In this document: piece after piece, positions 42,679 to 50,223 of the stretch | Layout: each line of letters starts with the position of its first letter | Numbering within the stretch: position 1 is the first letter of the stretch | Assembly: GCA_050950465.1 (NCBI GenBank) | Contig: JBMNHQ010000002.1 | Span: 62,001 to 126,000, forward strand | Reading direction: 5' to 3' | DNA from: CAZRIZ01 sp050950465 | Lineage (GTDB): Bacteria; Patescibacteriota; Saccharimonadia; Saccharimonadales; Saccharimonadaceae | DNA length: 64,000 bases | The notes under the pieces: model-generated | Seen by the model: the letters and a program-made list of their open reading frames with translations, nothing else | Told to the model about the DNA's origin: nothing | Databases searched by the model: none | Position numbers and translations under genes: made by a program

Positions 42679-42684
42679 TATACT
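42679..42684 (+). promoter_or_regulatory. -10 box of xseA, leaderless
   Basis: TATACT 7 nt before the ATG at 42692. Confidence 0.6.
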
Positions 42685-42691
42685 TTAGTTT

Positions 42692-43786
42692 ATGGAGCAG
42701 TCAATTGTTTTTTCACCAAGTGATTTGATTGAGGTTTTGAATCAAACTTTAGATTATGCTTATCCGAGTGTGGAGATTGAAGGCGAGGTGGCTAGTTTTA
42801 AGATAAACCAAAACAAATATGTGTTCTTTGATCTGAAAGATGAAGCAGCTAGTGTTAATTGCTTTATGTCACTTTATTATTTGCGCCAACCATTGGAGGA
42901 TGGTATGACGGTGCGAGTTCACGCCCGTCTACAAATCACCAAATGGGGTAAATTTAGTTTAGTGGTCGATCGAGTGATGCCAGTAGGTGAGGGGAGCATC
43001 AAGCAGGCGCAGGAAATTTTGCGCAAAAAACTAACCAAAGAGGGATTGTTTGATGTAGCGCGTAAACGATCATTGCCGTATTTACCAAGCTCAATTGGGG
43101 TGATTTCATCAGAACAGGCGGCTGGTTATGCTGATTTTGTTCGGATTTTAGATGAGCGTTGGGGTGGCTTGGAAATATTCTTTCGTCATACACAAGTCCA
43201 AGGTGATTTAGCGGCTGATCAGATTATCAAAGCAATTAATCAATTTAATCAGATGTCAAATGCGCCAGAATTAATTGCCATCATTCGTGGTGGCGGCAGT
43301 GCTGACGACTTAGCTTGCTTTAATGACGAAAGACTAGTACGAGCAATTGTGGCTAGTCGAATTCCAATAATTACTGGGATTGGTCATGAGACTGATCAAA
43401 GTTTGAGTGATTTAGCGGCTGATGTGATAGCGGCAACGCCGAGTCATGCGGCTCAAATGATTGTACCGAATCGGGTTGATTTTATTGATCTAGCACGAGA
43501 AAAAGTGATGTCTGTGAAATCTATCATAATTAATCGTTTAGATGGTCAAAAACGTTTAGCCAGCGATCTGGTGGTCGACATCACGAAGTCTTTTGAACAT
43601 CAACTATATGTATTTCGAGAGAAAATTATGTCGTTTGAGCGATTGCTTGAGTCATACAATCCTGAGCGTGTGCTAAAAAGAGGATATGCGATTATGCAAG
43701 GTTTGCCAAAAATTGGCGAAGAAATAAAAGTTGAAACGAAGAAATATTTTATAACCGCGGAGGTAAAAGATGTCCAAGAAAAATAA
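42692..43786 (+). CDS. xseA: Exodeoxyribonuclease VII large subunit
   Basis: Single-strand DNA exonuclease with XseB. The N-terminal OB fold (about 1-100) is followed by the catalytic domain with LPSSIGVISSEQAAGYADFV, IIRGGGSADDLACFNDE and IPIITGIGHETDQSLSDLAADVIAATPSHAA. At 364 residues it is shorter than the ~450 of E. coli, mainly in the C-terminal coiled coil. It overlaps xseB by 17 nt. Confidence 0.93.
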   Translation: MEQSIVFSPSDLIEVLNQTLDYAYPSVEIEGEVASFKINQNKYVFFDLKDEAASVNCFMSLYYLRQPLEDGMTVRVHARLQITKWGKFSLVVDRVMPVGEGSIKQAQEILRKKLTKEGLFDVARKRSLPYLPSSIGVISSEQAAGYADFVRILDERWGGLEIFFRHTQVQGDLAADQIIKAINQFNQMSNAPELIAIIRGGGSADDLACFNDERLVRAIVASRIPIITGIGHETDQSLSDLAADVIAATPSHAAQMIVPNRVDFIDLAREKVMSVKSIIINRLDGQKRLASDLVVDITKSFEHQLYVFREKIMSFERLLESYNPERVLKRGYAIMQGLPKIGEEIKVETKKYFITAEVKDVQEK

Positions 43787-43952
43787 AACTATTAAAGAGC
43801 AGGTGGCTGAGCTAGAAGAGATAACTGCTTGGTTTTCGGGTGATGACTTTGATGTCGAGCAGGCCGTGCAAAAATATGAAACTGCCAAAGCATTGCTAAA
43901 AAATATTACTCAACAATTGGAGTCTCTAAAAAATCAGATTACGAAGCTGTGA
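43770..43952 (+). CDS. xseB: Exodeoxyribonuclease VII small subunit
   Basis: 60 residues, a helical hairpin that coats the XseA coiled coil. The pattern EQVAELEEITAWFSGDDFDVEQAVQKYE fits XseB (residues about 8-36). Its overlap with xseA supports coupled expression. Confidence 0.85.
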   Translation: MSKKNKTIKEQVAELEEITAWFSGDDFDVEQAVQKYETAKALLKNITQQLESLKNQITKL

Positions 43953-43996
43953 GTGTTTGTTAATTATAAGTGTTGTAAACCTGTGAGTTTTTAGGC

Positions 43997-44002
43997 TATA
44001 AT
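43997..44002 (+). promoter_or_regulatory. -10 box, leaderless
   Basis: TATAAT 6 nt before the ATG at 44009. Confidence 0.6.
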
Positions 44003-44008
44003 AAGCAT

Positions 44009-44692
44009 ATGCAAAATCAAGTTTTTTATTCTTCACCGGCGCCGGTTGCGCCAATCAAACCAAAAGGACGAGTATCTTTTATCTTGGCGATTATTTTCGG
44101 TCTACTTACGGCTGCTTTAGGTGGTTTATCAATTTGGTTGTGGTTGCAATATTCCGACCAAAAGAACAATGTTGACACTATAGCTGCAACTCGAGTAGCG
44201 GAGGCAACAAAAACTCAAGCTGAAAAGTTAGAGGCCGATTTTGCAGAGCGGGAGAAGCAGCCAAATCTTCAATTTACTGGCCCAGATGATTACGGTCGCT
44301 TAGTCTTTATGTATCCTAAAACTTGGAATTTACACATTGGCAAATCGGGTATGCCGTATTCAGCTTATTTAAATCCGGGTAAGGTTCCGCCAATAGAAAA
44401 CGATGCTAGATTTGCCCTACGAGTTAATATTGAAGAAAAATCTTACGAAGAGGTTATTAAACAGTATGTTAATCAGCTTAAGAAGGGTGAGGTAAAAGCT
44501 GAGGCTATAACTTTAGGTACAGCTGACAATAATGTGCTTGGTACTCGGTTTAATGGCGCTTTAACTAAAAATATTGTTGGCTCAGCGGTAGTATTTAAGA
44601 TTCGAGATAAAACAGTAGTCTTACAAACTGATGCCCAGATATTTTTACCTGATTATGACGCTATCTTGAAAACAATTTCGTTTAATAAATAA
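44009..44692 (+). CDS. Membrane-anchored extracytoplasmic protein, unknown
   Basis: 227 residues: a Pro-rich N-terminus, one transmembrane helix (about 24-48), a short coiled-coil-like stretch (55-85) and a ~135-residue globular domain with FMYPKTWNLHIG and a closing DYDAILKTISF. The end pattern resembles PsbP-like or lipoprotein-type domains in which a final helix follows a beta sheet. No catalytic motif seen. Confidence 0.65.
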   Translation: MQNQVFYSSPAPVAPIKPKGRVSFILAIIFGLLTAALGGLSIWLWLQYSDQKNNVDTIAATRVAEATKTQAEKLEADFAEREKQPNLQFTGPDDYGRLVFMYPKTWNLHIGKSGMPYSAYLNPGKVPPIENDARFALRVNIEEKSYEEVIKQYVNQLKKGEVKAEAITLGTADNNVLGTRFNGALTKNIVGSAVVFKIRDKTVVLQTDAQIFLPDYDAILKTISFNK

Positions 44693-44704
44693 CCTTGCTC
44701 GTGT

Positions 44705-44710
44705 TAAAAT
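44705..44710 (+). promoter_or_regulatory. -10 box of the histidine kinase gene, leaderless
   Basis: TAAAAT 6 nt before the GTG at 44717. Confidence 0.5.
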
Positions 44711-44716
44711 AGGGGT

Positions 44717-45445
44717 GTGAATACAGGTGATGAAAGACCAATCAGTTTGATATTGGATAGCTCGTTGCTGGCTATAGCGCATGAGCTAAAGTCGCCACTT
44801 TGCCTAGTTCGTCAGTTGTCACTTTTTTTAAGCAGTGAGGAATCACTAACACAAATTGAGGCTAAAAAATATTTACGACAGATTGTGGCTGTGAGCGAAA
44901 GGGGGCTACGTCTAGCTAATGATTTGGCGCGAGTTGGTAATTTAGGGCAATTAGAATTTAATCTCGAACCATTGAGTCCAACTGAAGTCTGCCGCCAAGT
45001 AGCTGAAGAGATGTCGGGATATTATGGAATTAATCAGAAGCGTTTAATAGTGCGTTCTAAGCAACGGCAGCACTACTTAGCTATGGCGAACTACGACCTC
45101 TTAAAATCGGTTTTGGTAAATTTTTGCGACAATGCTTTGCACTACGCTGATAGCCGTCGTCCAGTAGAGATTAATATTTCTTTGCATAAAAAGCCACAAA
45201 AAATTCGAATTGCGGTGCGTGATTATGGTCCACGCCTACCATTGAAAGTTTGGCGTAGCCTAAAGGGACGTCAGCCAATCACGCCAGGTTCGTATTCTTC
45301 ACGGCCACTCAGCAGTGGTTTAGGATTGTATTTAGCCGATCAGTTCGCCGGTGCCATGCGGGCTAATATTGGTGGTATTGCTCATAATGATGGTGCTACT
45401 TTCTTTATTGATTTAGATGCTTCTAAACAGCTTTCTCTATTATGA
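44717..45445 (+). CDS. Soluble histidine kinase without a sensor domain
   Basis: 242 residues starting at GTG. H-box with the phospho-acceptor His in AHELKSPLCLVRQLS close to the N-terminus, N-box NFCDNALHYADSRRP, G1 VRDYGPRLP, G2 SSGLGLYLADQFAG. No transmembrane helix or PAS/GAF domain, so the input must come from a partner or the cytoplasm. Overlaps the response regulator by ATGA. Confidence 0.9.
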   Translation: MNTGDERPISLILDSSLLAIAHELKSPLCLVRQLSLFLSSEESLTQIEAKKYLRQIVAVSERGLRLANDLARVGNLGQLEFNLEPLSPTEVCRQVAEEMSGYYGINQKRLIVRSKQRQHYLAMANYDLLKSVLVNFCDNALHYADSRRPVEINISLHKKPQKIRIAVRDYGPRLPLKVWRSLKGRQPITPGSYSSRPLSSGLGLYLADQFAGAMRANIGGIAHNDGATFFIDLDASKQLSLL

Positions 45446-45825
45446 AATCAGCAAGAATTCTAGTTATAGACGATGATGTTCTGTTTGCGAATTTGATTAA
45501 GCGAACCTTATCTGACAATTATAAAGTAAAAATCGCGTCAGACGCCTGGTCTGGTATGGACGCGATAGATAACTTCAAGCCTGACGCAATAGTGCTGGAT
45601 ATCTTGATGCCAGCGGTCAATGGTTTAAGTTTTTTGCAAGAATTAATGTCCTACGAGGACACTGCTAAGATTCCAGTGCTGGTTTGTTCAAGCATAGCTG
45701 ACCAGATGAATTTAGGCTACTTACATCAGGCGGGGGTTGTCAGGTTGATTGATAAATCAACTATGCAGCCATCCGACATTGCTGATTATATTGCCGATGT
45801 GCTCGACAGGAGAGGAAGTGTCTAA
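45442..45825 (+). CDS. Single-domain response regulator
   Basis: 127 residues, receiver only: DDD acidic cluster near the N-terminus, Asp in AIVLDILMPAVNG, Ser in LVCSS, Lys in LIDKST. Paired with the kinase by overlap. No output domain. It overlaps recO by 8 nt. Confidence 0.88.
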   Translation: MKSARILVIDDDVLFANLIKRTLSDNYKVKIASDAWSGMDAIDNFKPDAIVLDILMPAVNGLSFLQELMSYEDTAKIPVLVCSSIADQMNLGYLHQAGVVRLIDKSTMQPSDIADYIADVLDRRGSV

Positions 45826-46498
45826 ATTTACACGAACTCAGGCTTTTGTACTGCGTCGAACAAACTATGGTGAGGCTGATCGGATTTTAAATTTGATAAC
45901 ACCTCTTGGGCAAATTTCGGCGATTGCGCGTGGGGCACGTAAATCTAAAAGTAAATTGGCAGGCGGGATTGAAATGCTGTCTTTAGTCGAGTTGGTTTTA
46001 GTGGAAGGGCGGGGTGATTTAAAAACCGTTACCTCAGCTCGCTTATTGCGTTTTTTTGATGTAATTTTATCTGATTATGATCGCTTGACTTTTGCTCATC
46101 TAGTATTTAAGCAAATCGGTAGGGCTAGTCGAGAAACCGAAGGCAGTGAATGGTTTGTGATTGTAAAGCAGGTTTTAGAAGCTCTTAATCGACCGATGGT
46201 AAACTTTGACTTAATTCAGGCTTGGTTTTATTTACGTCTTACTAGTGAATTAGGCGAGGCGCTTAATCTAGTAAATGATATTGACGGACAGATTTTAATG
46301 GCTGAGGTAAAATATGATTATGATTTAGAAAATAGAGGTTTGGTTGTGTCAGTCAGTGGTTCGTTGACAGTTGAGCATATAAAAGTACTTCGTCTACTAC
46401 TGGCTTCGCCGCTAGAAATCGTTCTGAAAGTTAAGAATATAGCAAATCTTAGCCCAGTAGTCCTGTCGATCGCTCGAGCTCATGCGGCGATTAATTGA
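45818..46498 (+). CDS. recO: DNA repair protein RecO
   Basis: Helps load RecA onto SSB-coated DNA with RecR. 226 residues from the GTG at 45818 (AGGAGAGGAA just upstream); the longer frame to 45749 lacks a site. The OB fold shows FVLRRTNYGEADRILNLIT and AIARGARKSKSKLAGGIE. The zinc-binding cysteines of some RecO proteins are absent. Confidence 0.88.
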   Translation: MSKFTRTQAFVLRRTNYGEADRILNLITPLGQISAIARGARKSKSKLAGGIEMLSLVELVLVEGRGDLKTVTSARLLRFFDVILSDYDRLTFAHLVFKQIGRASRETEGSEWFVIVKQVLEALNRPMVNFDLIQAWFYLRLTSELGEALNLVNDIDGQILMAEVKYDYDLENRGLVVSVSGSLTVEHIKVLRLLLASPLEIVLKVKNIANLSPVVLSIARAHAAIN

Positions 46499-46518
46499 TT
46501 TTAGCCTGCTCCCTAGTG

Positions 46519-46524
46519 TACAAT
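46519..46524 (+). promoter_or_regulatory. -10 box of glyS, leaderless
   Basis: TACAAT 8 nt before the ATG at 46533. Confidence 0.5.
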
Positions 46525-46532
46525 TAAAAGAT

Positions 46533-47897
46533 ATGAAGGCGAATAAAATGGATGAAATTATAGCTTTTTGTAAGCGCCGAGGATTTGTTTATCCAGGAAG
46601 TGAAATTTATGGTGGTGAGGCTGGGCTTTATGACTTCGGGCCGTATGGTGTTGAGCTTTTAAATAATATTAAAAAGGTCTGGTGGCGAAGTACTGTGCAT
46701 CTGCGGGATGATTATGTTGGTCTTGATAGCGCGATGTTTAAGAATCCAGAAGTTTGGCGAGCAAGCGGACATGTTGATGGTTTTGCTGATCCTTTGGCGG
46801 AATGTAAAGAATGTAACACTCGCATTCGAGTTGATAAAGAGTTGGCAACAATCGGGGTAGCGGCTGATGAGAAGATGTCAGAAGAAGAGTTGAATAAGAT
46901 TTTTGACGCTAATCGAGATAAAGTTAAATGTCCAAAATGTGGTAAAAAGAACTTTAGTGAAGTGAGATTGTTCAATTTATTAGTGCAGTCTAACCTAGGC
47001 GATTTAAGTGGTAATGGTGAGCGTCCGGTTTATTTGCCAGGTGAAGCTTGTCAGGGTATTTATCTTAATTTTAAGAATGTGGTTGACACTACTCGGATGA
47101 AGATTCCTTTTGGTATTGCTCAGATTAATAAAGCTTTTCGTAATGAGATTAGTCCGCGTAACTTCTTATTCCGCACGCGCGAAATGGAGCAGGCTGACAC
47201 GCAATATTTTGTTCGGCCACATGAAAACAAAGAGGCTTATGAGCGGATTAAACAGGAGCGCTGGGATTGGTATGTCAACGAGCTGGGTATTAATCCAAAG
47301 AAGTTACGCTGGCATCAACATGAAAATTTAGTTTTTTATGCTAATGATGCTTGGGACATTGAATACGAATTTCCAAGCTATGGTTTTGATGAGGTCGAAG
47401 GTATCCATGATCGAACCGATTATGACCTACAGCAACATATGAAATTTTCTGGCGTCGACCTTAGTTATCATGATCCGCAAACTAACGAGAAGTATATCCC
47501 ATGGATTTTAGAGACGTCAGTGGGCCTAGGGCGAATCTTTTTAACAGTAATTTCTGATGCCTATACTGTTGAAACATTAGAAAATGGTGATAATCGAACT
47601 ATCTTGAAGCTAAAGCCCGAATTAGCACCAGTTAGGTATGCTGTCTTTCCGTTGTTAAAAAACAAACCAGAACTAGTCTCAAAAGCACGTGAAGTCTATG
47701 AAGCTTTGAGACAAAAGTATGTCTGCGAATGGGATGATAATGGTAACATTGGTAAGCGTTATCGTCGTCAAGACGAAATTGGTACGCCATACTGTGTTGT
47801 AATTGATTTTGATACCCTTGAAGACGATACTGTGACGGTGCGCGATCGTGATACTGCTGAGCAAACACGTGTGGCAATTAATGAATTAATTAATTAA
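46533..47897 (+). CDS. glyS: Glycyl-tRNA synthetase, homodimeric (alpha2) type
   Basis: Single-chain GlyRS of the archaeal, eukaryotic and Gram-positive type rather than the alpha2-beta2 enzyme. 454 residues from the ATG at 46533 (the frame continues upstream into recO). Marks: CKRRGFVYPGSEIYGGEAGL, a zinc-like C-x2-C pair (KCPKCGKK), motif 2 FRNEISPRNFLFRTREMEQ, motif 3 ILETSVGLGRIFLTVI, and a C-terminal anticodon domain. Closed by a strong terminator. Confidence 0.94.
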   Translation: MKANKMDEIIAFCKRRGFVYPGSEIYGGEAGLYDFGPYGVELLNNIKKVWWRSTVHLRDDYVGLDSAMFKNPEVWRASGHVDGFADPLAECKECNTRIRVDKELATIGVAADEKMSEEELNKIFDANRDKVKCPKCGKKNFSEVRLFNLLVQSNLGDLSGNGERPVYLPGEACQGIYLNFKNVVDTTRMKIPFGIAQINKAFRNEISPRNFLFRTREMEQADTQYFVRPHENKEAYERIKQERWDWYVNELGINPKKLRWHQHENLVFYANDAWDIEYEFPSYGFDEVEGIHDRTDYDLQQHMKFSGVDLSYHDPQTNEKYIPWILETSVGLGRIFLTVISDAYTVETLENGDNRTILKLKPELAPVRYAVFPLLKNKPELVSKAREVYEALRQKYVCEWDDNGNIGKRYRRQDEIGTPYCVVIDFDTLEDDTVTVRDRDTAEQTRVAINELIN

Positions 47898-47911
47898 AAT
47901 TTACAAAAGAG

Positions 47912-47942
47912 AAAACCTCCCTAAATAGGGAGGTTTTTATTT
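47912..47942. terminator. Bidirectional Rho-independent terminator
   Basis: AAAACCTCCCT (47912-47922) / AGGGAGGTTTT (47927-47937), 11-bp stem. T-run on the plus side for glyS; on the minus side it is followed by TTTTCTCTTTT, ending the RNA transcribed from 48218. Confidence 0.88.
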
Positions 47943-48105
47943 TTATAAATCAGTGGAGGTTATTTAACCTCTCAATCCGGCTAGGGGTTGAAGCAACAGG
48001 AGGGCGGCTTCTTCACCTAACCAGATTGAGAGATTAAAACAATCCAGACTCTCTTGCTCTCGAGCGGTATGGCTATATTCTTGCCTTTTTAGCTAATCTC
48101 ATAAC

Positions 48106-48153
48106 TTAACCAAGTTTAGTGGCCTCGACCGTCACACGTCCGAGATGGATCAT
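48106..48153 (-). other. Possible 15-codon ORF inside the candidate RNA
   Basis: ATG at 48153 with AGAGGA 7 nt upstream encodes MIHLGRVTVEATKLG then TAA. A second tiny frame (48102-48073, MRLAKKARI) begins just after. They could make the RNA dual-function or act as a leader peptide; the evidence is the ribosome-binding site only. Confidence 0.3.
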
Positions 48154-48224
48154 GAATTATTCCTCTACGATTTATAATTTGTTTTGGTGCGCGGTTGGCT
48201 CATTTCTGAATCAACCGTACTTCT

Positions 48225-48253
48225 ATATTAGCATAACCTAGTTAAAATGTCAA
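48225..48253 (-). promoter_or_regulatory. Extended -10 promoter of the candidate RNA
   Basis: TTGACA (48253-48248), 17-nt spacer ending in TGC, TAATAT (48230-48225) on the minus strand. Confidence 0.82.
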
Positions 48254-48313
48254 TAGTAGTAAATTGTTAATTTGACAAGATTGTGTTGTTGGCGAAGTAT
48301 TGGAGGTGTGGTA

Positions 48314-48319
48314 TATAAT
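48314..48319 (+). promoter_or_regulatory. -10 box of the SpoU methyltransferase gene, leaderless
   Basis: TATAAT 9 nt before the ATG at 48329. Weak -35 (TTGGCG, 48289-48294). Confidence 0.6.
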
Positions 48320-48328
48320 GTTAAGTAA

Positions 48329-49123
48329 ATGGAAGAGATAAGCTCAGCGCGCAATACAACGTTTAAGGTGTTGCTTAAATTAGCTAAGCGACGCGATTAT
48401 CGTCGAGAAAAAGGCCTGATAATTTTTGACGGTGTAAAAATAGTTAAGGATTACTTAATAAATGGCGGTCGGCCAAAAATATTAATATTCAACAAATCTA
48501 AATTAGACAAAATTGATTTACCACCAATTAATCCAGAAGTGCGACAAATCGTACTGACTGCCAGTCTGTTTAATCGCATAAGTCAGGTTGAGGAGTCGTC
48601 TGGATTGGTTTGTGTGACTAAACTACCCGAATCAAGTTATGACGTAGTCAGCTCTAAAAGCAAACTTGGAACGGTCTTACTCCTTGAGCAGGTGCAGGAT
48701 CCAGGTAATTTAGGTGCTATATTTCGTAGCTGTTTAGCTTTTGATGTATCGACTGTATTTTTGTCATCAGGTTCAGTCGATGTCTGGTCGCCTAAGGTTA
48801 TCAGATCAAGCGCTGGTGCTAATTTTGCCCTAAATATCTACTCTGATGTGCCACTAGGTGAGATTATAAGTAAATTAAGAAGTATTGGTTATCAGATTTT
48901 AGCAACTAGTCCGTCAGCCCAGAAATCAATTCAATCGATTGATTTTACTGAAAAGAAAGTTGCTTGGCTATTTGGCAATGAGGGCAGGGGGTTAAGTGAT
49001 AGCCTAATGAATCAAGCTGATGACAATGTTTTAATTCCACAATCAAGTCAACTGGAGTCGCTTAACTTGGCAACGTCAGTAGCTGTTTGTTTGTACGAAC
49101 AGTCGAGACACAAGAATATCTAA
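48329..49123 (+). CDS. TrmH/SpoU-family RNA 2'-O-methyltransferase
   Basis: 264 residues. The N-terminal substrate-binding domain (LKLAKRRDYRREKGLIIFDG) is followed by the knotted SPOUT domain with the three SpoU motifs: LLLEQVQDPGNLGAIFRSC, WLFGNEGRGLS and LIPQSSQLESLNLATSVAV. The layout fits 23S rRNA methylases of the RlmB/TsnR kind. The exact nucleotide modified is not readable from sequence. Confidence 0.9.
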   Translation: MEEISSARNTTFKVLLKLAKRRDYRREKGLIIFDGVKIVKDYLINGGRPKILIFNKSKLDKIDLPPINPEVRQIVLTASLFNRISQVEESSGLVCVTKLPESSYDVVSSKSKLGTVLLLEQVQDPGNLGAIFRSCLAFDVSTVFLSSGSVDVWSPKVIRSSAGANFALNIYSDVPLGEIISKLRSIGYQILATSPSAQKSIQSIDFTEKKVAWLFGNEGRGLSDSLMNQADDNVLIPQSSQLESLNLATSVAVCLYEQSRHKNI

Positions 49124-49152
49124 TTGACTTTTATGCTATTTTATGCTAATAT
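49124..49152 (+). promoter_or_regulatory. Extended -10 promoter of the 83-residue membrane protein gene
   Basis: TTGACT (49124-49129), 17-nt spacer ending TGC, TAATAT (49147-49152). ATG 6 nt later, so leaderless. Near-identical to 9581-9553. Confidence 0.78.
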
Positions 49153-49158
49153 AAGAGT

Positions 49159-49410
49159 ATGAAAAAGAAACAAAACAAAAAGATCAAACGAAACCGTTTC
49201 CTTACCAAACTCAATGAGTGGGCGGAAACACCAGAAAGTAAATATGATAAGAAGCTGCCGTCGGGTATGATGGCAGTTAGGACACTGGAATATGATATTG
49301 TCTTGTCGATTCTAGCTGTGTCTTTATTCATTAACCTAGCACTGTTCGCTTCTTGGATGGTAATACAGGCTAATCCGGCCATAAGATTACTACTGGTATC
49401 ATTAAAATAA
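49159..49410 (+). CDS. Small single-pass membrane protein, unknown
   Basis: 83 residues: a very basic N-terminus (KKKQNKKIKRNRF), then one or two hydrophobic segments (about 45-80). Consensus promoter and a following terminator support a real gene. Position just upstream of mraZ is suggestive of an envelope role but no family is recognised. Confidence 0.6.
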   Translation: MKKKQNKKIKRNRFLTKLNEWAETPESKYDKKLPSGMMAVRTLEYDIVLSILAVSLFINLALFASWMVIQANPAIRLLLVSLK

Positions 49411-49434
49411 GTACCTCTCAACATCAGGCAAATT

Positions 49435-49470
49435 AAAAGTTATCCACATTTCCGTGGATAACTTTTAATT
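49435..49470 (+). terminator. Terminator containing two DnaA-box-like sequences
   Basis: AAAAGTTATCCAC (49435-49447) / GTGGATAACTTTT (49454-49466), 13-bp perfect stem, then TTTAATTT. The left arm with the first loop base spells TTATCCACA (49440-49448), the DnaA-box consensus; the right arm gives GTTATCCAC on the other strand. Confidence 0.75.
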
Positions 49471-49480
49471 TAATGAAAAA

Positions 49481-49524
49481 TGGGTAAAAAGGGTATTGCA
49501 GTGGGTGACGGTGGGTAGTAAAAT
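49481..49524 (+). promoter_or_regulatory. mraZ promoter with MraZ-binding TGGGT repeats
   Basis: TTGCAG (49496-49501), 17-nt spacer, TAAAAT (49519-49524). TGGGT repeats lie at 49481, 49502 and 49512, with a related AGGGT at 49490. The last two are 10 bp apart and fill the -35/-10 spacer. MraZ autorepresses dcw operons through TGGG-type direct repeats spaced about one helical turn. Confidence 0.75.
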
Positions 49525-49585
49525 AGAACCAGTGGATAAATAAACACAAAAACCACTAAAATAAAAAATAAATCTAAGGGATGAA

Positions 49586-49954
49586 ATGCAACTAGATTAC
49601 TTCGAAAGGAAGCTGGATGATAAACATCGTTTAACTATTCCAGTTGAATTACGCGAAGAGTTTAGTGACGGCATTATCATTACCCGAGGATTTGGCAAGT
49701 ACCTGCACCTTTATGCTCAAAGCGTCTGGGATCGCGAAGTTGAGCCGGCGCTCCAAGGTAGTATCCTCGATGAGAGGGTGGCTGATTTGAATGTACGGTT
49801 TCGTCGTGGCAAGACTAGTGCGGCACTCGACCAAAAACAAGGTCGTGTGACGATTGAGCAACATTTGCTCGATTACGCTGGAATTGATCGGGACGTGGTA
49901 GCAATTCGTGCTGGCAAGTACTGGCGACTGATGACTCCGAATGCTGAAGTTTGA
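49586..49954 (+). CDS. mraZ: Transcriptional regulator MraZ
   Basis: DNA-binding SpoVT/AbrB-fold protein, first gene of the dcw cluster. 122 residues in two repeats: YFERKLDDKHRLTIPVELREEF and, in the second half, ALDQKQGRVTIEQHLLDYAGI. The second repeat is somewhat divergent. Binding boxes for it lie in its own promoter. A TAAGGG site precedes the ATG at 49586. Confidence 0.92.
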   Translation: MQLDYFERKLDDKHRLTIPVELREEFSDGIIITRGFGKYLHLYAQSVWDREVEPALQGSILDERVADLNVRFRRGKTSAALDQKQGRVTIEQHLLDYAGIDRDVVAIRAGKYWRLMTPNAEV

Positions 49955-50223
49955 AGTCGTCCTGCACATTAACAATTCATTCTAGACTGGATACCTGGTA
50001 GCTTGGCCTAGGTTGTGCTCACCTAGTGCGAGAAACGAGCTGAACATTTATCAACACACACACCTCCCAAAAAATTCACCTCACAACAAATAAGTCTCTC
50101 AAACGATTGCTTTTAACTCCCTTAAAGGAATCGGTAAACCTTATCTGTTACTAAAATAAAAATTACACAAAAACAAACAGTCAAGCTACTGGATACCCGG
50201 TCTAGAATGGAAACCAAGATGAC
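49955..50223 (+). promoter_or_regulatory. Long structured leader between mraZ and rsmH
   Basis: A 28-nt inverted repeat (49978-50005 and 50182-50209) encloses 176 nt. The arms differ at five positions, all transitions, so as plus-strand RNA they form a 28-bp stem with three G-U pairs and two A-C mismatches. Inside are a perfect hairpin CTAGGT/ACCTAG (50008-50026), a C/A-rich stretch with CACCTCCC, and a GATT/AATC hairpin. The right arm ends 14 nt before the rsmH ATG, which lacks an evident Shine-Dalgarno. Likely a cis-acting RNA element; a small transposon-like (MITE) origin is possible. Confidence 0.5.

Larger units (their letters stand above)
47912..48218 (-). ncRNA. Candidate ~300-nt structured non-coding RNA with anti-Shine-Dalgarno loop
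   Basis: Minus-strand transcript unit with a consensus promoter (48253-48225), no downstream gene and a terminator at 47912-47937. Predicted hairpins in order: GGTTGATTCA/TGAGCCAACC closed by a GAAA tetraloop near the 5' end; CTCGGAC/GGTCGAG around 48118-48143; GGC/GCC and GCTC/GAGC stems; and a long stem CTCTCAATCTGG / CCGGATTGAGAG (about 47969-48033) with inner TTAGG/CCTAG and GAAGC/GCTTC. Its loop contains GCCCTCCT (48005-47998). A last small hairpin (GAGGTTA/TAACCTC) precedes the terminator. I found no signature of tmRNA, RNase P RNA or SRP RNA; 6S RNA cannot be excluded. Confidence 0.6.

Noticed and set aside
47912..48218. tmRNA, RNase P RNA or SRP RNA identity for the glyS-downstream RNA
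   Set aside because: No tRNA-like ends with CCA, no GAGGAAAGTCC-type P4 element and no GGAAGGAAGCAG loop could be found on either strand.
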